Assembly (NCBI GenBank): GCA_050942995.1
Contig: JBMNOI010000062.1
Location: forward strand, 1-22,157
Reading direction: 5' to 3'
DNA length: 22,157 bases
From: JBMNOI01 sp050942995
Lineage (GTDB): Bacteria > Chloroflexota > Anaerolineae > UBA1429
A program made the translations under genes and the position numbers. The notes beneath the pieces are model-generated. The model searched no databases and was not told the DNA's origin. It worked only from the letters and a program-made list of their open reading frames with translations. Each line of letters opens with the position of its first letter. The stretch's first letter is position 1. This document shows positions 6,912 through 14,294 of this stretch, piece after piece.

Positions 6912-7853
6912 CTATACCCGTGTGCCGTCGGCGAGGCGGTAGGCCCGCGCCTCGTCATGGCGCTCGTCCATAAAGGCGGTCACCGCATCCAGCGTGGGCA
7001 ACCCTGAACGGCCGCCCAACTTTGTGGCCTTGAGGGCGGCCACCGCAGAGGCAAAGCGGATGGCCTCGTGCTGATTCCATCGCTGCGCCATGGCGTAGGT
7101 AAAAGCGCCGTGGAAGGAATCACCACAGCCGGTAGTGTCCACCGCCTTGATGCTGAACGCGGGGCAATGGTACACCTGCCCTTCGGCGAGATAGTAGCAC
7201 CCCTTGGGGCCGACGGTGATGGCCGGCATCGTGGCTCCCAGGCCGGCCAGAGCATCGAGGGCGCGGGGAATATCAAAGCTGCCGACCAGAGGGTCGACGG
7301 CAAACTCGGGCATAATGGGCGCATCGACATAGCGGATCAACTCTGAGACAGGGCCGTCGACGCGGGCAAGATCGGCCACCACCGCCGAACCCGCGGCATG
7401 AGCGTGTTTGGCCACCTCGATGGCCACATTGGGGATAAAAGTAGTTACCAGCACCGACTTGACGCCTACCGCGCGACCGGGGTCGAAATAGGACTCGACA
7501 TTGGGCGGATAGATGCCAAACCCCGAGCCGTAGATGGTGCGCTCCCCCGTCTCGGCATCAACCTCGATAAAGCTGCAGGGTGAGCGATACCCCTCGACCA
7601 CCCGTACCTGACTGATATCGACGCCGTCCCGCTCGAGTTCGGTGCGGATCATCTGGCCATGGTAATCATCGCCGACGATACACCAGAGTTCGACGCTTCC
7701 CCCCAGACGGGCAATGGCCGTGGCGCCGGTAGCGGCCAGGCCGCCACCCTGTGCCAGAGGTTTGCTGCATTCCTCCCAACCGTCGGGGGTGCGGGTAACG
7801 ATGGACAGATGGTCGATACAGGCGCCTCCGATGGCGATGATGTCGCTGGTCAT
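6912..7853 (-). CDS. PfkB-family carbohydrate kinase
   Basis: A 313-residue ribokinase-fold sugar kinase. The start at 7853 is chosen for the AGGAGG ribosome binding site 8 bases upstream; a longer frame to 7952 has none. Signature 1 is the glycine-rich AQGGGLAATGATAIARLG (34-51). Signature 2, with the anion hole and catalytic base D245, is DTTGCGDSFHGAF (239-251), where the usual GAGD is GCGD. The family transfers the ATP gamma-phosphate to a sugar or sugar-acid hydroxyl (ribose, fructose, 2-keto-3-deoxygluconate and others). Given the mannonate-dehydratase-like and DapA-like neighbours, a 2-keto-3-deoxy-sugar-acid kinase is a plausible guess, but substrate specificity is not readable from these motifs. 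It is separated from the upstream oxidoreductase gene by 198 bases holding a hairpin. Confidence 0.88.
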   Translation of the reverse strand: MTSDIIAIGGACIDHLSIVTRTPDGWEECSKPLAQGGGLAATGATAIARLGGSVELWCIVGDDYHGQMIRTELERDGVDISQVRVVEGYRSPCSFIEVDAETGERTIYGSGFGIYPPNVESYFDPGRAVGVKSVLVTTFIPNVAIEVAKHAHAAGSAVVADLARVDGPVSELIRYVDAPIMPEFAVDPLVGSFDIPRALDALAGLGATMPAITVGPKGCYYLAEGQVYHCPAFSIKAVDTTGCGDSFHGAFTYAMAQRWNQHEAIRFASAVAALKATKLGGRSGLPTLDAVTAFMDERHDEARAYRLADGTRV

Positions 7854-7963
7854 GAATGATCCTCCTGTGCCCTGATCGAAATGCTGGGATGATATGAACC
7901 GGATGATTTGCATCCCTCCCCGGAGGCCGAGCCCCGACAGGAATGAAAACATCCCGTCTCAAC

Positions 7964-8001
7964 TTTCGGGGCTGCCCCGATGATTTGGGACAGCCCCGAA
8001 A
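7964..8001. terminator. Hairpin after the Gfo/Idh/MocA gene
   Basis: Arms TTTCGGGGCTG and CAGCCCCGAAA (11 bp), extended by CCC/GGG inside, lie about 50 bases after the stop of the oxidoreductase gene at 8052. There is no U-tract. It probably ends, or reduces, transcription into the PfkB gene. Confidence 0.6.
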
Positions 8002-8051
8002 TGTATAACGGATAGCGCGCAGGTCACCATGCCTGCGATTTGGCCCACGAA

Positions 8052-9212
8052 CTATTCAGGGAGGGTCCAGGGGGCCAGATCGGTGGGCAGCGGCGCGGGC
8101 TGCGCGCAAGTGGTCTGCAGCTCGATGCGCTTGCCCTGATCCGAGGACTCGTGCAAGGCATTGAGGATATCGACCACGTGAGCCTGCATCTCGCCCGCCG
8201 CACGATGCGGACGGCCGTTCTTGATGGCCACGGCCATATCGGCCAGGCCCACGCCGCGGCTGTCCGAATCGTAGCACTGATGCGTGCAGTCAAGCAGAAT
8301 CAGCTCCGGGCTCTCCGGCTTGCGCAGATATACCTCGCCGGGGAACACGTTGGGATCGGGGCAACGCAGTGATCCCTCAGTGCCATAGATCTCGATATGG
8401 GGCAGACCGGTGCCGTACACGTCGGCCGTGGTCAGCCACTGGCAGAGCACACCGTTAGCGAACTCGATCACGCCGGTGACGTGGGTGGGCGCCTCAACTT
8501 TGACGGTACGGTCGCCACGGGTGATCTCATCAAAGGCCTTTGTGGTCATACCGATCACGCTCTTGGCCGGTCCCAGGAGGTTGATGAGGTTGGTGGCATA
8601 GTAGGGGCCCATATCGAAAGTGTTGGTCACGCCGTACTTGCCGCCATCGGTCATGAAAAAGCTGACCGCGCCGGGGGCCGTAGCGCGAGTGGGCGAAAGC
8701 GCCCAGGCGGGCGGCGGGCTACCGGGACGCATGGGCGGACGACGCCCTTGCAACACGGCCGTGGCCGCGATGGGGCGACCGATGAGACCGTCATCGATGG
8801 CCTTGCGCGCCGTCTGCCAGGCGCAACCAAAGAAGGTGTCGGGGGCGCCACCGGTGCGCAGCCCGGCTTTGGCCGCTTCGGCGAGCAGATCCTGGCTCTC
8901 CTCGCGATAGACGGTGAAAGGTTTTTCACCGTAAAAATGCTTGCCGGCCTGGATGATCTGCTTGCCGACCTGGCCGTGCAGGCGGTTGGGAGTCAGGCTG
9001 ACGATGATCTCGATCTCGGGATCGGCCAGCAACTCCTCGGGAGTATATGTCTTGGGGATGCCGTACTGCTCGGCGCGAAACTTGGCGGCGTCGGGGTTGA
9101 CATCGGCGAGAGCGACGCACTCGATCGCATCGATCTTTTTCGACGTCTCGATATAGATGCCACTGATGACGCCACAGCCCATAATGCCGATCTTGGTTGG
9201 AGTACTGGTCAT
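8052..9212 (-). CDS. Gfo/Idh/MocA-family NAD(P)-dependent oxidoreductase
   Basis: A 386-residue oxidoreductase. The N-terminal Rossmann fold begins KIGIMGCGVISGIYIETSKK (GxGxxG-type GCGVISG at 12-18), with an ALADVNPD strand end. The active-site EKP motif is at residues 96-98 (HFYGEKPFTV, K97 being the conserved lysine). The C-terminal sugar-binding domain contains TFDMGPYYATNLINLLGP, the equivalent of the D-x-G-x-H region but with Tyr in place of His. The family oxidises or reduces hydroxyls of sugars, inositols and sugar acids. The start at 9212 has AGGAGA 8 bases upstream. A low-complexity Pro/Arg segment (RRPPMRPGSPPPAW) sits in the middle, which is unusual for the family. It lies 130 bases after the TIM-barrel gene and is probably co-transcribed with it. 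Confidence 0.9.
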   Translation of the reverse strand: MTSTPTKIGIMGCGVISGIYIETSKKIDAIECVALADVNPDAAKFRAEQYGIPKTYTPEELLADPEIEIIVSLTPNRLHGQVGKQIIQAGKHFYGEKPFTVYREESQDLLAEAAKAGLRTGGAPDTFFGCAWQTARKAIDDGLIGRPIAATAVLQGRRPPMRPGSPPPAWALSPTRATAPGAVSFFMTDGGKYGVTNTFDMGPYYATNLINLLGPAKSVIGMTTKAFDEITRGDRTVKVEAPTHVTGVIEFANGVLCQWLTTADVYGTGLPHIEIYGTEGSLRCPDPNVFPGEVYLRKPESPELILLDCTHQCYDSDSRGVGLADMAVAIKNGRPHRAAGEMQAHVVDILNALHESSDQGKRIELQTTCAQPAPLPTDLAPWTLPE

Positions 9213-9342
9213 GATGGTGTCTCCTGGTATGTTGTTCGAGCGGACAAAAGGTTGATGCTCGGGGCCATCCCGAGCAGTTGCTGAACATCGGCTGCCCTGT
9301 TGCTTCCAAGTGCCCGCCGATGCAAGCTGCAATAAAAGGCGT

Positions 9343-10179
9343 CTACATCTGCTGCAAAATTGCCTTCATGTAACCGATGCCCCAGGCCGTACTGATGTCG
9401 TGCCGATTTTCGCCCCGGATATCGGGCATGTGCTCGGATGCGACAAAGCCCTCATAGCCTATCTCTTTGAGCACGCGAAAGACCTGAGGAATGTCGGGGC
9501 CGTCGGGGATATCCCACCAGTAGGGCGACTCGCCCCAGCTGATTTTGGTGCTACGCATGTGGTAGAAAAAGATCCGGTCGGCAAACTCGCGCATTACGTT
9601 ATAGGTCCGTTCGCCGTCGGATACCCAGGCGTTGCCCACGCAGAAGGTGAGCCCGTTGCTGGGACTGGGGACCGCCTCGAACAGGCGGCGATAGGCTTCA
9701 GAGCCGGCGAGCAGGCTGCGCCCCCGATGACCGGAAAAGTGTGCGGCGATCTTGAGGTTACGCTGCTCGGCTTCAGAGGTGAGCTTGGTGTAGAAGCGAA
9801 TGAGCTTGTCCCATTCGGCACCTTCGTCCGCCGGATCGACGGGCTTGTTCAGTGAGGTAAACATGGCCAGCACGTGGATGCCCGCCTCGGCCGCGGCGTC
9901 CATATTCCGCGTCAGGGTGCTGAGCGCGGCCTCGGCCTGCGCCTCATCGGCGATGGGGTAAGGTGGCCAGTACTGCATGGTGCCGGTGCTGAGGCCGGCA
10001 TCCTGCACCGCGACGACCTGGTCCTTGAGTGCCGTCGCGTCGAGCATCCGCGTCTCCTGATAGCCGGGAACGGCGGCGGCCGTCAGCACAACACCTTCTA
10101 CCTCAAGGTCCTTGCAGTAGTTGATGCAGCCGTTAAGGGTGCCATCACCCACTGATCCTACATTGACTGCCAGCTTCAT
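9343..10179 (-). CDS. Mannonate-dehydratase-like TIM-barrel enzyme
   Basis: A 278-residue protein of the xylose-isomerase-like TIM-barrel superfamily that looks closest to mannonate dehydratase (UxuA). UxuA-like segments are GLTFCVGNAW (176-185; UxuA has GLTLCTGS), REFADRIFFYHMRSTK (197-212; UxuA has DRI-x-F-x-HLRN) and ASEHMPDIRGENR (247-259), followed by the family-like ending GIGYMKAILQ. Probable metal or active-site residues are C180, H207 and H250. UxuA dehydrates D-mannonate to 2-keto-3-deoxygluconate in glucuronate breakdown. This protein is about 70-100 residues shorter than UxuA, so a sugar epimerase or a different acid-sugar dehydratase is possible. The start at 10179 has GGGGG 8 bases upstream. 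A good promoter lies at 10329-10356, making this the first gene of the unit with the oxidoreductase. Confidence 0.75.
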   Translation of the reverse strand: MKLAVNVGSVGDGTLNGCINYCKDLEVEGVVLTAAAVPGYQETRMLDATALKDQVVAVQDAGLSTGTMQYWPPYPIADEAQAEAALSTLTRNMDAAAEAGIHVLAMFTSLNKPVDPADEGAEWDKLIRFYTKLTSEAEQRNLKIAAHFSGHRGRSLLAGSEAYRRLFEAVPSPSNGLTFCVGNAWVSDGERTYNVMREFADRIFFYHMRSTKISWGESPYWWDIPDGPDIPQVFRVLKEIGYEGFVASEHMPDIRGENRHDISTAWGIGYMKAILQQM

Positions 10180-10328
10180 TGCGCGACCCCCTATCTTTTG
10201 TTGTGTGCCGGGCGAGCAAAAAGCCCGACCCATGATGACCCCAGCCGCCAGTCGAACGCTTCCGCCCTGCCGACAAAACCAGAGGTGCGGTGAGGCTCTG
10301 GCTGCGACGTGGTATACACTCACTCGCT

Positions 10329-10356
10329 ATTCTAGGCAGTGTTGCAGAGTCGTCAA
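10329..10356 (-). promoter_or_regulatory. Strong sigma70-like promoter for the UxuA-like/oxidoreductase unit
   Basis: The minus strand carries TTGACG (10356-10351), a 16-base spacer, then TAGAAT (10334-10329); each box matches consensus at five of six positions. It lies 150 bases upstream of the ATG at 10179. Confidence 0.65.
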
Positions 10357-10564
10357 ACCGAACGACAACGCTGTCATTCTGCCCCTAAAAGAAGCGACAG
10401 ATGATGTCAGAGATATGAATGGTAAGGGCGACTCACAGGTGAGGGCCACTTAGCAAACAACCGCGGGTGGTCCTGTGTGAACGGCTCCGGAATGTATTTG
10501 CAACAAGTCCGCCGATGCACGACGCGACACCGGGCAGAACAAGCGATTCCGAACATGATGTTCG

Positions 10565-10599
10565 ATAGTGGGGTGAAGGCTACGCCTCCACCCCACTAT
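10565..10599. terminator. Hairpin after the dehydrogenase gene
   Basis: Arms ATAGTGGGGTG and CACCCCACTAT (11 bp), with an inner AGGC/GCCT stem and a TAC loop, begin 19 bases after the stop of the dehydrogenase gene at 10618. No U-tract follows on the minus strand. Confidence 0.65.
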
Positions 10600-10617
10600 T
10601 CACCCCATCATCAAAGA

Positions 10618-11610
10618 CTAGACGCGCCGGTGAGCGAGCACCTGCGGATTGGCGACGAAATCGGGCAGGCCGCCCCGGCATACTCGCAAGGCATCCCGGC
10701 CGATGCGTCGTCGCTGAGTGGCCATGGTGGCATCGGAATAGGACGCGCTATGGGGCGTCAGAACCACATTGGGCATGCGCAGGAAGGGGTGATCTGGCCC
10801 TATGGGCTCGGCCTCGAATACGTCCAGCCCGGCGCCGGCGATGCGCTTTTCCTGCAGTGCGGCAATAAGGTCGGCCTCGTTTACAACCGCCCCGCGACTG
10901 GTGTTGATAAAGTATGCGGTGGGCTTCATCCGCCGGAAAAAGTCGGCGTCGATCATCCCCCGTGTCTTGGGGCTGAGGGGCAGATGACACGAAACATAGT
11001 CCGAGCGGGCGGCCAGATCATCCAGGCTGACGGCCTCGACGCCCTCGTCCCGGCAGATCTTGCCGGAGACAAAGGGGTCGTAGGTGATGACCTTCATATC
11101 CAGGGCCTGCGCCCGACGGGCCATGGCCCGGGCGATATTGCCAAAGGCGATGAGGCCGGCGGTCTCGCCGTGGATCGGTCCCATGGGCGATTGCAGCGCT
11201 TTGGCCGTCGCCCAACCCGAGGTACGCAACGTCTCATCCAAAAGCCTGATCTTTTTTGCACAGGCCAGCAGCAGCGCCAGGGCGTGGTTGGCCACTTCAC
11301 GGATGCAAAAGTCGGGCAGGTAGCCGACGACTACCCCATGTTTGGTGGCCGCATCCAGATCGATCGTGTCCACGCCGACACCGTAGCGGATGACCATTTT
11401 GAGGTTAGGAGCTCCGGCAAAGACCGCCTCAGTATAAGGCTCGGAACTGCACAAAGCGACATCGGCATCGCGCACCGCCTCGAGCACGGCCTCGGGCGTG
11501 CGACACGGTCCACAGCGGCGCAATTCGATATCCGGACAATCCAGCGATTCGCGCTCCTCGGCGAGATCTCGCTCCGGCCCCGCTCCTGTGTGAACGACGA
11601 TTTTCTTCAT
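10618..11610 (-). CDS. D-isomer-specific 2-hydroxyacid dehydrogenase
   Basis: A 330-residue NAD(P)-dependent dehydrogenase of the SerA/glyoxylate reductase type. The catalytic residues are all present: R239 (INTSRGAVVNE), E266 (LDVFEAEP) and H287 (LTPHSAS). The substrate loop RYGVGVDTIDLDAA (75-88) is canonical. The dinucleotide loop is AGLIAFGNIARA (151-162), where the first and third glycines of GxGxxG are both alanine (A155, A160); D178 at the end of the next strand suggests NAD(H). The start at 11610 has GGAGAG 9 bases upstream and a promoter at 11648-11676. In this context it could interconvert hydroxypyruvate or tartronate semialdehyde-type compounds and glycerate, feeding the glycerate 2-kinase; that is inference. 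Confidence 0.88.
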   Translation of the reverse strand: MKKIVVHTGAGPERDLAEERESLDCPDIELRRCGPCRTPEAVLEAVRDADVALCSSEPYTEAVFAGAPNLKMVIRYGVGVDTIDLDAATKHGVVVGYLPDFCIREVANHALALLLACAKKIRLLDETLRTSGWATAKALQSPMGPIHGETAGLIAFGNIARAMARRAQALDMKVITYDPFVSGKICRDEGVEAVSLDDLAARSDYVSCHLPLSPKTRGMIDADFFRRMKPTAYFINTSRGAVVNEADLIAALQEKRIAGAGLDVFEAEPIGPDHPFLRMPNVVLTPHSASYSDATMATQRRRIGRDALRVCRGGLPDFVANPQVLAHRRV

Positions 11611-11647
11611 CGTGTGCTCTCCAGATGTGTATGATGCGTACCGGCAC

Positions 11648-11676
11648 ATGATACGCCATCCGGTGCGATCCCGCAA
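11648..11676 (-). promoter_or_regulatory. Sigma70-like promoter for the dehydrogenase gene
   Basis: The minus strand carries TTGCGG (11676-11671), a 17-base spacer, then TATCAT (11653-11648, five of six). It lies 38 bases before the ATG at 11610. A near-perfect palindrome abuts the -35 box on its upstream side. Confidence 0.6.
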
Positions 11677-11677
11677 C

Positions 11678-11700
11678 AGACGGTGGGTATACCGCCGTCT
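11678..11700. promoter_or_regulatory. 23-bp near-palindrome beside the -35 box (operator candidate)
   Basis: AGACGGTGG and CCGCCGTCT flank a GTATA centre, giving dyad symmetry broken at one pair. It starts one base upstream of the -35 box of the dehydrogenase promoter, a typical place for a transcription factor site. A small hairpin is the alternative. Confidence 0.4.
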
Positions 11701-11717
11701 ACCACCTGACAAGAATG

Positions 11718-11756
11718 CCGCCAAAGGGCGCTCGCGAGCGCTCCCCACCGGAGAAG
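11718..11756. repeat. Dispersed palindromic repeat, copy 1
   Basis: A 39-base element centred on the palindrome GCTCGCGAGC. It matches copy 2 (12807-12845) at 33 of 39 positions, with an identical 16-base core. It is intergenic, as expected for REP-like or MITE-like elements. Confidence 0.7.
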
Positions 11757-11789
11757 GCGCATCGAAGAACGTCTCTGCCGGAGAAGGAG

Positions 11790-11827
11790 CCGGGCAGGGA
11801 CAGCCCCTCGTGTCTGCCCCTGCCCGG
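11790..11827. terminator. Long hairpin after the aldo/keto reductase gene
   Basis: Arms CCGGGCAGGG and CCCTGCCCGG (10 bp), continued by three more pairs after one mismatch, lie 82 bases beyond the stop at 11909. There is no U-tract. Confidence 0.5.
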
Positions 11828-11908
11828 GTTGCCGCACAGAGAGCAAAGTCGGCGCGAACGGGCTACCCACCCCCATCGACTCGACGGGCGGGGCGCCGCA
11901 AACTCTGC

Positions 11909-12688
11909 TCAGGTGTTGGACGACGGCGGAAAGAGCGGGGCGATCCCGTTCGTCAGGCGCACGTTCTCTGCCAATTGGGCCGACGAAATCATGCCGATAG
12001 AGGCCGAATGGACGGTGCCCAGCTCGAACACGTAGCGGATAGCGGCGCGGGGGTCGTGCGTTAGGCGACCGCAGCCCAGCACCTTCATGGCATAGATCCC
12101 TTTGCCGGCATCGTACAGAGCGCGCAGGGCCGGCACCACCTCGGCCACAGAGCCATCCATGTTCACGCCGCCGTAATTGATGCGGGCCAGTACCACATCC
12201 AGCCAGGATGTGGTTGCGGCCACACGCAGCGCCTCCAGGCCATGACAGGAGATACCGACGGCGCGCACCATGCCGGCCTCTTTGGCGCGCGAAAGGGCGT
12301 CCATGGCGTCGGCATAGCGCCGGGGCCAGTCGCCCGACGACACGCCGTGCAGCAGAACGATGTCCAGCACATCGGTGCCCAGCTCACGGCAAAAGCGCGC
12401 TACATCGTCGGCCACCCTGGCGCCCGATTGAGAATTGGTTTTGGTGGCGATAACGACGCGGTCGCGAGGCACGCGTTCGAGGGCGCGGGCTACATGCGCA
12501 TGAGAGCCGTACTGGTCGGCGGTATCCCAAAAGTTGACGCCCTGCTCGTACGCCTCACAGAGCAAATTGGTCAGACCATCCAGGCCCAGCGCCGTCTGAT
12601 CTGACTTGTACCCCCAACCGTGGGTGCCCGTTCCTATCGCCAGGCGAGAGACTCGCAGGCCGGTCTGTCCAAGAGTCGTGTACTCCAT
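11909..12688 (-). CDS. Aldo/keto reductase
   Basis: A 259-residue NADPH-type aldo/keto reductase, somewhat shorter than the usual 280-330. The N terminus MEYTTLGQTGLRVSRLAIGT is typical of the family. The catalytic tetrad is visible: D55 and Y60 (FWDTADQYGS), K83 (VIATKTN) and H114 (IVLLHGVSSGDW). The GISCHG segment and VLARINYGGVN correspond to later barrel strands. The usual C-terminal cofactor-binding GxxS/R segment is short (GMISSAQLAENV). The start at 12688 has GAGGTGA upstream and a promoter with a perfect -35 box at 12751-12779. It could reduce an aldehyde or keto sugar from the pathway (for example glyceraldehyde-type or tartronate-semialdehyde-type), but specificity is not readable. 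Confidence 0.9.
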   Translation of the reverse strand: MEYTTLGQTGLRVSRLAIGTGTHGWGYKSDQTALGLDGLTNLLCEAYEQGVNFWDTADQYGSHAHVARALERVPRDRVVIATKTNSQSGARVADDVARFCRELGTDVLDIVLLHGVSSGDWPRRYADAMDALSRAKEAGMVRAVGISCHGLEALRVAATTSWLDVVLARINYGGVNMDGSVAEVVPALRALYDAGKGIYAMKVLGCGRLTHDPRAAIRYVFELGTVHSASIGMISSAQLAENVRLTNGIAPLFPPSSNT

Positions 12689-12750
12689 CCGTTCACCTCA
12701 TCATGATGTCACGTGACTGCGGCGGACTTAATCAAGAGGTATCTGGTTCG

Positions 12751-12779
12751 ATTATGATGTGCCGCTTGTGTCGTGTCAA
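12751..12779 (-). promoter_or_regulatory. Strong sigma70-like promoter for the aldo/keto reductase
   Basis: The minus strand carries a perfect TTGACA (12779-12774), a 17-base spacer, then CATAAT (12756-12751, five of six). It is the best promoter match in the window and lies 63 bases before the ATG at 12688. Confidence 0.75.
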
Positions 12780-12806
12780 CATGAATCGCGAGAGGATAAG
12801 GGCGTA

Positions 12807-12845
12807 CCGCCAGAGGGCGCTCGCGAGCGGCCCCTACCGGAGGGG
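12807..12845. repeat. Dispersed palindromic repeat, copy 2
   Basis: Same element as 11718-11756 (33 of 39 identical, same orientation), with the GCTCGCGAGC palindrome at its centre. A degenerate tandem copy of its right part (CTACCGAAGGGG) starts at 12882. Confidence 0.7.
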
Positions 12846-13033
12846 CGCGGGCATCGACACGGGATCCACGGGGGTCGTCCTCTACCGAAGGGGTGCGGGC
12901 GCCGGCATCGGGACAGATCCGATCATCTTGAGACTTGCATCGGAGCGCAGATTGGGCTACAAGAAGGATGTGATCGTTTACGCGACATTGAGTCGCCGAT
13001 CGAATGCGCCGAGACGATGAGGAGAATCCAACC

Positions 13034-14275
13034 ATGCCACGCACCCGACGGATCGATCGCGGGACAGGTTCCCGCAACCATTCCCCCTTTGCCCGCCTGA
13101 GCGGACTGCGCGTGATCGCTCTGCTTCTGCTGGTGGTGGCATTGGTCACTGCCTGCCGGCCGCGTCCGGTGGAAACGCCTGAGGCGGTGGCGTCGCCCAC
13201 GGTCCCATCACAGGCCGAGCCCACAGCCATCCCACAGACCGAGCCCGCTCTTACGGAAACATCTCCCGCCGTGGAGGGCACGCTAACCGTCCACTATATC
13301 GATGTGGGACAGAGTGATGCCACCCTGTTGCAGGGGCCCGATGTAACGATCCTCATCGACGCGGGAAACCACGACCGTGACGATGTCGTACCCTACCTGC
13401 AATCGGTGGGGGTGGAATCGTTGGATCTGCTCGTGGGTACCCACCCCCACGCCGACCACATCGGCCAGTTCCCGCAGGTGCTGGCGGCGTACGAGGTCAG
13501 CGAGGTATGGCTGCCCGGCGATGAACAAGATTCGCGGACTTTTGAGCGGACCCTGGACGCCATTCTCGACAGCGACGCCGATTATCACGAGCCCCGCACC
13601 GGTGAGGTGTATGACTTTGGCTCACTACGCGTCGAGGTGTACAGCCCTGACGAGCTGACCGGCGCCGTACATGATGGATCGATCTGTTTACGCATTCGTT
13701 ATGGAGAGGTGGCCTTTTTCTTTACCGGCGACGCCGAGGTCAACATCGAGCTGGAGATGATCGAGCGGGGACATGATCTGCGCGCCAATGTGTTGCAGCT
13801 GGGGCACCATGGATCGAGCACATCATCACATCCCGACTTTTTGCAGAGCGTACAACCAGAGGTGGCCGTCTATTCGGCCGCCCAGGGTAATAGCTACGGC
13901 CATCCCCATGATGAGGTCGTGGAGCGCATCGCCGATATGGGCATCCGGCTGTACGGCACCGACCAACACGGCACGATCCGGGTCATCACCGACGGCGATA
14001 CCTATGAGGTGATCCCGGAACGCAACGGCGAGCCCTTCCGGCATCCGGCCTCGGGCCGATCGGATACGACATCAGGGTGTGCCGAGGGACAGATCGACAT
14101 CAACACAGCGTCGCGAGACGAGTTGATGCGCATCACCCACATCAGCGAGGTTCGTGCCGACCTGCTGATCGAGTATCGCCCCTTTGACTCGGTGGATGAC
14201 CTCGCCAGAATCGAGGGGATCGGTCCTGCGCGACTGGGCGACATCAAAGAACAGGAACTAGCCTGTGTGCCATAA
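13034..14275 (+). CDS. Secreted lipoprotein: ComEC-like metallo-beta-lactamase domain plus helix-hairpin-helix
   Basis: A 413-residue protein. A basic N terminus and hydrophobic segment (about 26-40) end in a lipobox, LVTAC, with C41 as the lipidated residue. A Pro/Thr/Glu linker runs to about residue 80. The metallo-beta-lactamase domain resembles the C-terminal domain of ComEC/Rec2: YIDVGQSDATLL (88-99), THPHADHIG (136-144; H137, H139, D141 and H142 bind metal), FFTGD (229-233) and LGHHGSSTSSHPDFL (256-270). The C-terminal region (353-405) is a ComEA-type helix-hairpin-helix DNA-binding unit: DINTASRDELMRI, then ARIEGIGPARLGDI. This suggests a surface-anchored, DNA-acting hydrolase, perhaps for DNA uptake or extracellular DNA use. 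The start at 13034 has GAGGAGA 9 bases upstream. It is followed after 19 bases by the DUF3006 gene. Confidence 0.88.
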   Translation: MPRTRRIDRGTGSRNHSPFARLSGLRVIALLLLVVALVTACRPRPVETPEAVASPTVPSQAEPTAIPQTEPALTETSPAVEGTLTVHYIDVGQSDATLLQGPDVTILIDAGNHDRDDVVPYLQSVGVESLDLLVGTHPHADHIGQFPQVLAAYEVSEVWLPGDEQDSRTFERTLDAILDSDADYHEPRTGEVYDFGSLRVEVYSPDELTGAVHDGSICLRIRYGEVAFFFTGDAEVNIELEMIERGHDLRANVLQLGHHGSSTSSHPDFLQSVQPEVAVYSAAQGNSYGHPHDEVVERIADMGIRLYGTDQHGTIRVITDGDTYEVIPERNGEPFRHPASGRSDTTSGCAEGQIDINTASRDELMRITHISEVRADLLIEYRPFDSVDDLARIEGIGPARLGDIKEQELACVP

Positions 14276-14294
14276 ACAAGAGAACCCGGAGATC

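Larger units (their letters stand above)
10180..10617. other. Intergenic region before the UxuA-like gene
   Basis: No gene in 438 bases. It contains a strong minus-strand promoter (10329-10356), a roughly 150-base untranslated leader, a small palindrome GAACATGATGTTC at 10551-10563, and the hairpin at 10565-10599 that ends the dehydrogenase transcript. Confidence 0.6.
12689..13033. other. Divergent intergenic region with repeats and promoters
   Basis: 345 bases with no supported gene. It holds the aldo/keto reductase promoter (12751-12779), repeat copy 2 (12807-12845) followed by a second degenerate unit about 48 bases downstream (from 12882), and a weak plus-strand promoter candidate, TTGCAT at 12935-12940, a 17-base spacer, and TACAAG at 12958-12963. 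Confidence 0.55.

Noticed and set aside
7854..8051. Promoter directly before the PfkB gene
   Set aside because: TATCAT-like and TATACA-like -10 boxes exist, but no acceptable -35 box at 16-18 bases was found.
12703..13020. Short plus-strand frame with ARxRPL-like translation over repeat copy 2
   Set aside because: The apparent protein similarity to the frame over repeat copy 1 comes from the shared DNA repeat, not from coding selection.
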